Origin: JBCBEX01 sp038528235
GTDB taxonomy: Bacteria > Bacteroidota > Rhodothermia > Rhodothermales > Rubricoccaceae
Reading direction: 5' to 3'
Assembly: GCA_038528235.1 (NCBI GenBank)
Contig: JBCBEX010000011.1
Span: 1-64,000 of the forward strand
DNA: 64,000 nucleotides
Part shown: positions 1 to 6,933 of the stretch, piece after piece
How positions within the stretch are numbered: position 1 is the first letter of the stretch
Layout of the letters: each line of letters begins with the position of its first letter
The notes under the pieces: model-generated
Databases searched by the model: none
Seen by the model: only the letters and a program-made list of their open reading frames with translations
What the model was told of the DNA's origin: nothing
Program-made: the position numbers and the translations under genes

Positions 1-244
1 CGGGACAAAAAAAATACCGGGAGGGGTCCTTGGTCGATGGAGGGTTTCGACGAAGAGACCACCTCCCGGCATTCACTCACCCACCATACAGCAGTCACAT
101 TCATGTACCACCATCAGTGACTGCTGAGGCCAGACCCTCTCGGGTCTGTTGCATGTCCCTGGCTTACGGGCTGGGGACAACCGGGTCGCGCCTTACAGGG
201 CGCGAGAATCGGAAAGAACGTCAGGTCAGCGCCGGGCGTGGCGC
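1..244. other. Intergenic region downstream of the amidase gene
   Basis: No gene is supported here. The stretch contains an inverted repeat GCAGTCA/TGACTGC (91-97 and 118-124), a hairpin CAGACCC/GGGTCTG (131-148) and a GC-rich hairpin next to the amidase stop (186-205). A short A-run lies at 7-14. Nothing else is recognisable. Confidence 0.5.
186..205 (-). terminator. Possible terminator hairpin of the amidase gene
   Basis: A 7-bp perfect stem (TCGCGCC / GGCGCGA) with a 6-nt loop lies about 40 bases past the amidase stop on the minus strand. There is no U-run after it, so it is only a terminator-like structure. Confidence 0.35.
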
Positions 245-1426
245 TCAGTCGCGGGCGGCAACGTGGTCGGGCGCGGTCGGATCGAGGCCGAGACCGGCTT
301 CGTAGCGCTCCTTGTAGTCGCGAATGGCACGGTAGAGGCCGCTGGCGAGCAGATCCTGCCCCTCTTCGGAGGCGAGGAAGCGCGCTTCGTTGCGGTTGCT
401 CAGGAAGCCGAGTTCGACGAGGACGGCCGGCATCGAGGCGCGCCAGAGGACGAGGAAGCCCGCCTGCTTGACGCCGCGGCTTCTGCGCCGGGCCCGCTCG
501 GAGAACTGCCCTTCGATCAGCGAGGCGAGGTGCTCGCTCTCGGTCTGATAGGCACTGGATGCCATCGACTGGAGCACCATCGACATATCGCCGAGGCCTT
601 CGTAGTGCGACTGGTCCGCTTCGAGATCGACGACGCTGTTTTCGCGCTCCATGATCTCGCGGGCATCGTCGGCCTTGTGCTGGCCGATGAAAAACGTTTC
701 CGTGCCCCGTGCGCGGGCGCTGCCCGCCGCGTTGGCGTGGATCGAGATGAAGAGCTTGCCGCACTGTTCGTTGGCGATCCGGCCGCGCTCGTGGAGCTCC
801 ACGAAGCGGTCGCTGGTGCGGGTGTAGACGACGTTCATGCCGAGGCGCTCCTCGACATACTGGCCGACCTTGAGGGCAACCGACAGCGTGACATCCTTTT
901 CGCGGATGCCGTGGCCGTGGGTGCCGGGGTCGTGCCCGCCGTGTCCCGCGTCGATCACCACACAGTCGAGGCGCCAGTTCTCGCCGGTCTCTTCTGCGAA
1001 GAAAGGACTGACGGGCTGGGGCTCGGTGTAGGCAAGGCCGAGCAGCAGGTCATCGGTGTCGCGGTCCGGGTAGGCCGTAGCGGTGGCAGGGGCTGCTAGC
1101 TGAAAGCTGAGCACCACGCTGCCGTCACGGTTGCGTACAGAATAGTCCCGTACGATGCCAGTGGCTCCGTCGCGCTGCGCCCCCTCAACGAGGTAGGCAT
1201 CCTGCACGACGAGTTCGACCAACTCGGGGGCGACCTGACGTACTTCAAACTGGGAAAGAACTCCCACTGTGTGCAGGCGCACCACGTAGCCTTGTCCGTC
1301 AGACCGCTCGGTGATCGAGACCCGCTGGATGTCGGCGCTGAGGGCCGGCAGTGCCGCGAACGCGGCCAGCGCGAGCAGGATCAGGGAGCGCAAGGAAGGA
1401 AGGTGGGTAGTGAGCTTGCAGAACAT
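245..1426 (-). CDS. N-acetylmuramoyl-L-alanine amidase (AmiC-like)
   Basis: A periplasmic zinc amidase of about 393 residues that cleaves the bond between N-acetylmuramic acid and the stem peptide, as in daughter-cell separation. The chosen start gives a signal peptide (residues 1-31). An AMIN-like beta domain follows (about 33-135), then an Amidase_3 domain (about 155-380). Zinc ligands are visible as His162 (DAGHGG), Glu176 (REKDVTL) and His230 (SIHANA), and the catalytic Glu338 sits in VELGFLSN. A longer reading frame extends upstream to 1564, but it would bury the signal peptide. The gene lies 3' of the polysaccharide cluster and probably has its own promoter (1562-1589). The family assignment is firm; the exact role in division is inferred. 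Confidence 0.93.
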   Translation of the reverse strand: MFCKLTTHLPSLRSLILLALAAFAALPALSADIQRVSITERSDGQGYVVRLHTVGVLSQFEVRQVAPELVELVVQDAYLVEGAQRDGATGIVRDYSVRNRDGSVVLSFQLAAPATATAYPDRDTDDLLLGLAYTEPQPVSPFFAEETGENWRLDCVVIDAGHGGHDPGTHGHGIREKDVTLSVALKVGQYVEERLGMNVVYTRTSDRFVELHERGRIANEQCGKLFISIHANAAGSARARGTETFFIGQHKADDAREIMERENSVVDLEADQSHYEGLGDMSMVLQSMASSAYQTESEHLASLIEGQFSERARRRSRGVKQAGFLVLWRASMPAVLVELGFLSNRNEARFLASEEGQDLLASGLYRAIRDYKERYEAGLGLDPTAPDHVAARD

Positions 1427-1561
1427 GGTCCCGGTTGCTGGGTGGACGAGCGGCCAGAGTGCGGGCCGGGCGTCACCATGCTCTTCAGTAGGCACGCCCG
1501 ATCCGTTCACGAACACCGTGCCAGGTTTTCCCCTTCGAGCGATACTTGAAGGCCCGGCGCT

Positions 1562-1589
1562 CAAATATATATCAATACCGGCCCGGAAA
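1562..1589 (-). promoter_or_regulatory. Candidate Bacteroidota-type promoter for the amidase gene
   Basis: On the minus strand an AT-rich island contains TATATTTG (1562-1569), which matches the Bacteroidota -7 consensus TAnnTTTG. A TTTC (1586-1589) upstream is one base off the -33 TTTG, with a slightly short spacer of 16 bases. This would leave a leader of about 130 nt. It is based on pattern match only. Confidence 0.4.
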
Positions 1590-1685
1590 CCTCCGTTTCC
1601 GTGTTCTCCCCCTTAATGCCGACGTGCCAGCTTTAGGTGTAGGCGTAGTCTGACGCGGTAGAAACGTAACATTATGGGCGCGTTT

Positions 1686-2834
1686 CTACCGATTTGCTCC
1701 CACCTGGTGCGCGGCGATGGCCTCGGCGTAGAGCGCATCCATCGCCGCGACGTGGTCGGCCCAGCGAAATCCGTGCGCGACGCGCTCCCGCCCCGCTTTT
1801 CCCAGGCGAACGGCGAACGCGTAGTCATTGGCGAGCCGGTCGAGGGCGGACGCCAGCGCTGCGTCGTCGCTAGGTGGAACGAGGAGGCCCGTTTCGCCAT
1901 CGACGACGGAATCAAGGAAGCCTCCGGCTGCGCTCGCGACGAACGCGCGCCCGTTGGCTCCGGCTTCGAGAGCCGTCAGTCCCGCAGGCTCGGGCCACAG
2001 CGACGGCGCCAACACGGCGCGTGCCTGCGCCACAATGCCCGCCACGTCGTCCGGCTCGACCCACCCGTGGAACGTGACGCGGTCTGCAATCCCCAACTCC
2101 TCCGCCAACGTCGGCAGCCGATCCGACAGCTCCCCATCGCCGACCACGTCGAGGTGCAGCGGGGCTGTCGTTCGGGCGAGCGAGCGCAAGAGCCAGTTCG
2201 CGCCTTTCACCTTGCTGAGGCGCCCGACGAACGCGAAGCGTGGAACGCCCTCCCCGGGCGGCGGCGACACGTCGTGCGGTTCGGGGCCTGCGTGTAGGAT
2301 GAGCCGCGTGCGCGATTCGGGATAGCCGGTGCGCCGCAGCCACTCGACCTGGAAGGTGCTGATCGCGTGCCAGTGGGCACGGGCGCGCGCGTCATAGTCG
2401 TGGCGGGTCTGCCCGAAGAGACGTTGGAGGTTGGCTCGCTTCAAGGACCCACAGCGCTGTGTGACGTGGCTGGCGAGGCAGGTCAGGCGGTTGTATCGTC
2501 GATCACAAGGCCGCCCAGCGCGGGCGAGGAATTTCTTGCCCGAGGGGCAGTATGACGTGTGGACGTGGAGCGTGCGGATGCCCGGTGCAGTATCGTAGAC
2601 CTCAGGAGCTACCGCGTAGTGCAGATGCAACACGTCGAGATCACGCGCGGCCGCAGCGAGTGCCGGGCCGTCGTTTACGACGGCCACCTCCCCTGCTCCA
2701 GCTATGCCTAGCGTGCCCGAGAGCTTCAGCATCCGGACATCGTGCCCCGCCTCAACGTGGGTGCTGGCGAGGCGGCGGACGTAGTTCTCCAACCCGCCTT
2801 TCGACCAGTGCGCCACGTAGTGTCCGATCCGCAT
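1686..2834 (-). CDS. GT4-family glycosyltransferase
   Basis: A 382-residue GT-B fold glycosyltransferase, probably adding one sugar of the exopolysaccharide repeat unit on the cytoplasmic face. The N-terminus (HYVAHWSKGGLENYVRRL) has the glycine-rich acceptor-side loop of GT4 enzymes. The C-terminal half carries FAFVGRLSKVKGANWLL and the EPAGLTALEAGANG segment, the E-x7-E motif that binds the nucleotide-sugar donor. Its ATG shares one base with the TGA of the preceding glycosyltransferase gene (TGATG), so the two are probably translationally coupled. Donor and acceptor sugars cannot be told from the sequence. Confidence 0.88.
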   Translation of the reverse strand: MRIGHYVAHWSKGGLENYVRRLASTHVEAGHDVRMLKLSGTLGIAGAGEVAVVNDGPALAAAARDLDVLHLHYAVAPEVYDTAPGIRTLHVHTSYCPSGKKFLARAGRPCDRRYNRLTCLASHVTQRCGSLKRANLQRLFGQTRHDYDARARAHWHAISTFQVEWLRRTGYPESRTRLILHAGPEPHDVSPPPGEGVPRFAFVGRLSKVKGANWLLRSLARTTAPLHLDVVGDGELSDRLPTLAEELGIADRVTFHGWVEPDDVAGIVAQARAVLAPSLWPEPAGLTALEAGANGRAFVASAAGGFLDSVVDGETGLLVPPSDDAALASALDRLANDYAFAVRLGKAGRERVAHGFRWADHVAAMDALYAEAIAAHQVGANR

Positions 2835-3928
2835 CAGCCTGGCGTACCGACTTCGTCCAGCCGAAACGTTGCGGCGAGCGGGCTGTCGTGCAGCTTCTGA
2901 AGGCGGTCCGCGATCGCGTCGACGCTGCCCGTGGGCACGACGTAGCCGTTTTCGCCGTCGCGGACGATCTCAGCCATGCCGGTGTCCTCCGTCACGATGG
3001 TTGGGACGCCGCAGGCAAGCGCCTCGGCCGGCGCGTAGGCCCAGCCGTCCTCGTAGGTCGGGTGCACGTGCGCGTCGGCGCGGTGGAGGTGCGGGAGCGG
3101 GTCGCCCGGCGCAAGGCGGATACGCGGGTCCGCCGCGATTTGCTGGTCGAGATACTGCCGCATGCCGCGCGTGGCGGGCCCGCCAATCAGGATCAACTCG
3201 GCCCGCTCGATGGGCAGCGCGCGGAACGCCTCAATGAGGAGCGGCACGCCCTTGCCGGCGTTGACGCTGCCGCAGTAGGTCACGCGGAAGACACCGTCGT
3301 CGGGACGCTCGGGGGGCGGCTGGTAGCGCGGGTCGGTTTCGAGGACGACGCGGCGGAGCTTCGATTCGGGAAAGCCCCGCTCGGCGAACGAGCGCCACGA
3401 ATAGTTCGACGCGACCCAGATCACATCGGCTTCGGCGTATTCGCGGAGCGTCTTCTTGCGCTGCGCCTCGCCGAGCCACGAGTGGTCGAAGCCGTAGCGG
3501 TCGTGTGCCTCAGCGTGCCGCGCCTTCAGGTTATCGACATGCGAGTTGGCCGCGTGCAAGTGTGTCTCAGCACCGTGGACCCTCGCTGCCTGCATCGAGC
3601 GCAGCGCCTTACCGACGAAGCCAACGAACCGCTCCGTGGGTGGCAGGGCACGCGCCACGCCTCGGTCGAAGAGGTCGCCCCCTACGTAGTCGCGCAGGCG
3701 TCGGTTGAAGCGCAGCGGCGTATAGCGGTAAAGCGCGCGCTCGTAAGGCACCGCAACAGCGTGCCCCTCGGCATCGCCGTCGGGTACGGCTGAGGCGAAG
3801 TAGCGAACCGCGTGCCCTGCCTCGCGCTCGGCCGTGACGAGTTGCGCGAGGTGCTGGCTCAGCCCGCCGCGCTGGAACGGCTTCGCGGCGCAACTCAGGA
3901 CGACATCGACGGGAGCTTTCTTGCTCAT
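2834..3928 (-). CDS. GT4-family glycosyltransferase
   Basis: A GT-B glycosyltransferase of about 364 residues. The start at MSKKAPVDVVLSC is chosen because a strong GGAGGT ribosome site lies 6 bases upstream. The frame remains open to 3964, but that extension runs into a palindromic repeat. The C-terminal donor domain shows YCGSVNAGKGVPLLIEAF and EDGWAYAPAEALACGVPT, the E-x7-E motif, followed by MAEIVRDGENGYVV. It overlaps the next glycosyltransferase gene by one base. Substrate is unknown. The position within the sulfotransferase and polysaccharide cluster suggests a role in glycan assembly. Confidence 0.86.
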   Translation of the reverse strand: MSKKAPVDVVLSCAAKPFQRGGLSQHLAQLVTAEREAGHAVRYFASAVPDGDAEGHAVAVPYERALYRYTPLRFNRRLRDYVGGDLFDRGVARALPPTERFVGFVGKALRSMQAARVHGAETHLHAANSHVDNLKARHAEAHDRYGFDHSWLGEAQRKKTLREYAEADVIWVASNYSWRSFAERGFPESKLRRVVLETDPRYQPPPERPDDGVFRVTYCGSVNAGKGVPLLIEAFRALPIERAELILIGGPATRGMRQYLDQQIAADPRIRLAPGDPLPHLHRADAHVHPTYEDGWAYAPAEALACGVPTIVTEDTGMAEIVRDGENGYVVPTGSVDAIADRLQKLHDSPLAATFRLDEVGTPG

Positions 3929-3974
3929 CGCACCACCTCCGTTGCAGTGTCGCACCAACCCCACGCGCCCACCT

Positions 3975-4063
3975 TGTCATCCTGAACTTGATTCAGGATC
4001 TCATCGGCTCGGGAGAGATGCTGAAAGCGCAAGCTTCCCGAAGGAATCAAGTTCAGCATGACA
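3975..4063. repeat. GTCAT...ATGAC palindromic intergenic repeat (copy a)
   Basis: An 89-bp element whose outer arms TGTCATCCTGAACTTGATTC (3975-3994) and GAATCAAGTTCAGCATGACA (4044-4063) are inverted repeats matching at 19 of 20 positions. An inner hairpin CCTGAA/TTCAGG is also present. It sits between a sulfotransferase stop and a glycosyltransferase start. Similar TGTCATCCTGA elements occur between genes in many bacteria and resemble REP sequences. Confidence 0.85.
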
Positions 4064-4090
4064 ATCAGGGAAGATCTAGATAACGAGGGA

Positions 4091-5098
4091 TTAGACCTGG
4101 TCGTAGCCCCAGCGCTGCACGGCATCCGTGCCCGTGAATGCGGCGAAGGCCTCCACGTCCGGCTTGAATTCGCGCTTCAGCCGCGTCACGAGCGCGTCGT
4201 CGAGGCGTTCGGCGTCCCGGAGCACCACCTTCTGGTACGCCCCCTTCACCATTCGCTTGCGTACCGACTTGGGCAATACCGCTTTCGCAACGGCCTTGAC
4301 GGCGGCGAACGGTCCGGCACCGTGCTCCAGCTTGTGGACGAGCCCTTGCGCGCGCCGCGACGTGACGACCTTCCCGCCCGTGTTGTGCTGCTCGAATTCG
4401 GGCTCGAAATCGGCATCGACGCCGAGGTGCTCGAACACACGACGTACTGTGCCAGGGTTGTCGGCCTTGAAGTCATCGAAGAGCAGGACGAGGACCTGTT
4501 CTTTTGGGACGTGCTGGTAGACGCGTTCGAGGTGCTCGGCGTACTTCACGCGCTCGCGGTAGAACAGAAATTCTGGGACGAGGCAGCCGTCGGGAATCTG
4601 CTCACCGCGCTTGCGCGCCCCTTCCAGTGCCAAGGCTCGTTCGAAGTCCTGCTCCGCCTCGCCCTCTTTGATCGGGTTTTTGAGCATCTGCACATGGTAG
4701 GAGCGCAGGAAGCTCACCGGCTCGCGGAAGATGGCGATCAGCCGTGCGTCGGGATCGAACGCCGCGATATTGGCAATAGCCTCGTCGGAGTAGAGGTAGC
4801 ACGCGCTCGCTTCGCCGCAGCGCTGATGCGGCTCCGCGCCTGCAAACATGGCGAGATAGTCCGCCTCGGGCCGCGGGTGGAAGAGGCCCGTCGGGTCGGG
4901 GTCGCGGCAGAAGTCGGTCGCGAAGTAGTTCGGCTCCTCCGGGCGACACACGAAGAGGTCCGGGTGCTGCTCCAGGAAGCGGCTCATCGCTGTGGTGCCG
5001 CTCTTCGAGTTGCCGACGATGAAGAAGGACGGGCGCGCCGTCTGCTGCACCGTTTGCACCGATTTCTTCTGTTCTACGCTGCTCTGGATCGTGGTCAT
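4091..5098 (-). CDS. Sulfotransferase family protein
   Basis: A 335-residue PAPS-dependent sulfotransferase that would transfer sulfate from 3'-phosphoadenosine-5'-phosphosulfate to a hydroxyl of a carbohydrate. The 5'-phosphosulfate loop is visible near residues 27-37 (VGNSKSGTTAMSRFL). The 3'-phosphate-binding region is ARLIAIFREPVSFLRSYHVQML around residues 115-135. A nearby second sulfotransferase gene (5249-6271) shares the same layout, so the two may be paralogues modifying different positions. No signal peptide is seen, so it acts in the cytoplasm. Palindromic repeats lie on both sides of the gene. Confidence 0.88.
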   Translation of the reverse strand: MTTIQSSVEQKKSVQTVQQTARPSFFIVGNSKSGTTAMSRFLEQHPDLFVCRPEEPNYFATDFCRDPDPTGLFHPRPEADYLAMFAGAEPHQRCGEASACYLYSDEAIANIAAFDPDARLIAIFREPVSFLRSYHVQMLKNPIKEGEAEQDFERALALEGARKRGEQIPDGCLVPEFLFYRERVKYAEHLERVYQHVPKEQVLVLLFDDFKADNPGTVRRVFEHLGVDADFEPEFEQHNTGGKVVTSRRAQGLVHKLEHGAGPFAAVKAVAKAVLPKSVRKRMVKGAYQKVVLRDAERLDDALVTRLKREFKPDVEAFAAFTGTDAVQRWGYDQV

Positions 5099-5129
5099 TG
5101 CCTTCAGCAGTCTCTCATTCTCCCCTACG

Positions 5130-5198
5130 TGTCATGCTAAACTTGATTCAGCATCTCAATAGAAGCGCCAGAGATCCTGAAACAAGTTCAGGATGACA
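5130..5198. repeat. GTCAT...ATGAC palindromic intergenic repeat (copy b)
   Basis: A 69-bp element with outer arms TGTCATGCTAAACTTGATTC (5130-5149) and GAAACAAGTTCAGGATGACA (5179-5198) that pair at 17 of 20 positions. It lies between the two sulfotransferase genes and is clearly related to copy a at 3975. Confidence 0.85.
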
Positions 5199-5248
5199 AA
5201 AATGCGAGTTCTCGGTTCAGCGTTGCTACCCTCAGTATGGTCTCCGCT

Positions 5249-6271
5249 CTACGCCTCGGCGAGTTCGAGCTTGGCGGGCGGCGGCGTGGCGGGACGGGGG
5301 GCATCCTTGTACCACAGCTTCACGAGGTCGCGGTCAATGACCTCGGCGAGGTGCTCCACCTCGTCACGGAAGTGCGCCTTGAGCCAGGCGCGCGTTTCAG
5401 GCTGCATCGGCGGTTGCTTCTTGTGCGTGACGTTCCGGCGTAGCACCTTGTGGAACACCTTGCGGCGGAGGCCCTGCGGCGTCAGCGCCTTGATGACGGC
5501 GCGCAGCGCGGGCAGCGAGTCGTGCTTAAGCATGAGCCGGTGGAGCGTGTAGCTCTTGATCTCGCGGCTGCTGTTGACGACCTCAAACGACGCCTTGAAT
5601 TCGGTGTCTTGTACGCCGATGAACTCCAGCGTCTCGTGGTAGACCTTCGCCACGTCGGCCTTGATGTCGTCGAGGAGGACGATCTTGACCTGGTCGCGCG
5701 GGAAAACGTCGAGGTAGCGCTGCACCTGCTCGGTGTACTTGGCCACCTCGGTGTGGAAGATGCGCCGGGCGCGTACACCACGCTCCGCATCGAGGTCGCG
5801 CATCGACTCGAACTCGGCCTTGCGCTCGTCCTGATTGGCGAGCGCTTCCTCGAACGAGAGCGGCTTCACCGCGCCGACGTTCGTCTCGTAGAGCACGCCG
5901 TTGGGCACGAGGTCGCGCACCCACATGAACATGTTGTAGAGCGAGTACATCATGCTCGCGGGCTCGCGCAGCATGATGATGATGCGCGCGTCCGGGTTGT
6001 GCGCGTATATCTCCTCGGCGGCCTTCTTCGAGTAGAGGTACCACACCGACGCCTCGCCAGTGAGTTGGCCAGGGGCCGCGCCCTTGAGCTTGTCGTAGTA
6101 CCAGGTGATGTCGCGCCGCCCGCCGCGGTAGAACTCGGGGCGGAGGTCGCTGCCGAAGTGGTGCGGCTCCTTGAACGGGAGGTGGAGTTCGGGATGCTCG
6201 CCGAGGTACTCGAAGAGCGCGGTGGTGCCGCACTTCGGGGCACCGACGATGACAAATTCCGGGATCGGCAT
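5249..6271 (-). CDS. Sulfotransferase domain protein
   Basis: A 340-residue PAPS-dependent sulfotransferase. The 5'-phosphosulfate loop is near residues 7-19 (VIVGAPKCGTTALFEYL), with the typical Lys-x-Gly-Thr-Thr core. The 3'-phosphate site is RIIIMLREPASMMYSLYNMF around residues 100-120. A conserved RNVTHKKQ-PP-x-PETR segment near the C-terminus resembles the end of heparan-type sulfotransferases. It is transcribed just upstream of the other sulfotransferase and 48 bases after the SLBB gene. Both are probably in one polysaccharide transcription unit. The sugar substrate is unknown. Confidence 0.9.
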   Translation of the reverse strand: MPIPEFVIVGAPKCGTTALFEYLGEHPELHLPFKEPHHFGSDLRPEFYRGGRRDITWYYDKLKGAAPGQLTGEASVWYLYSKKAAEEIYAHNPDARIIIMLREPASMMYSLYNMFMWVRDLVPNGVLYETNVGAVKPLSFEEALANQDERKAEFESMRDLDAERGVRARRIFHTEVAKYTEQVQRYLDVFPRDQVKIVLLDDIKADVAKVYHETLEFIGVQDTEFKASFEVVNSSREIKSYTLHRLMLKHDSLPALRAVIKALTPQGLRRKVFHKVLRRNVTHKKQPPMQPETRAWLKAHFRDEVEHLAEVIDRDLVKLWYKDAPRPATPPPAKLELAEA

Positions 6272-6319
6272 GGGAATCGGGTCGGAGGGTGAAACCGAGC
6301 GGCGGATCGGCGGAGGGGG

Positions 6320-6847
6320 CTAGTTGCCCCGGTCGAAGATGTTGAGGAAGAGCAACGTCAGCGCGGCCACGGAAGTCGTCACCGAGAGCACGTCGCGCCA
6401 GTAGAGGCGGGCGCGCACGCGGACCTGCACCGAGAGGATGTCGTTCTCCGTCACAGGCGGCGGGACGGCCGTGCCACGCTCTACATCGGCGAGTTGCGCT
6501 TCAAAGAGGAGGTCGCGCCCGTTCGCTCCTTCGCGGGAGAGTCGGACGATGGCTTCCTGCGTACGTCCCTCCTCGTCCGTGCCTATGACGGGACCGCCGG
6601 CCACCGAGAGCACGTCGAGGAGGCTCATCGTGCGCGGCACGCGGTAGCGTCCAGGCTGCCGGATCGCGCCCCACACGTCGATTTCCATCGCGGGGATGCC
6701 GGGCGGGACGTAGCTGTAGACAGCGGCAAGACCCGTGCCTCCGTCGATGCCAGGGGTCCCGCTCTGCGCGAGCGCTTGGGAGACCGTGAATGGCGCGAGG
6801 AGCGCGCAGAGGAGAAGGACGCGCCGGAGCGCGGAGGACAGCAGCAT
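6320..6847 (-). CDS. Small SLBB-domain polysaccharide export-like protein
   Basis: A secreted protein of about 175 residues. The chosen start (MLLSSALRRVLLL) gives a signal peptide cleaved near ALA-QSG. One soluble-ligand-binding beta-grasp (SLBB) domain follows, with the hallmark MEIDVWGAIRQPGRYRV and LLDVLSVAGGP. The C-terminus carries a membrane helix (VTTSVAALTLLFLNIF). Classical Wza proteins have an additional poly_export domain and are twice this length. That domain is absent here, so this may be an accessory partner of the Wzc-like protein encoded just upstream rather than the export channel itself. Confidence 0.78.
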   Translation of the reverse strand: MLLSSALRRVLLLCALLAPFTVSQALAQSGTPGIDGGTGLAAVYSYVPPGIPAMEIDVWGAIRQPGRYRVPRTMSLLDVLSVAGGPVIGTDEEGRTQEAIVRLSREGANGRDLLFEAQLADVERGTAVPPPVTENDILSVQVRVRARLYWRDVLSVTTSVAALTLLFLNIFDRGN

Positions 6848-6933
6848 CGGGGTGTGGTCAGATGCGGGGGATACAAAAAGCGGCGGGCGAGAGCGGCTTC
6901 TCGCCCGCCGCACAGGGGGTCGAGCCAATCGGC

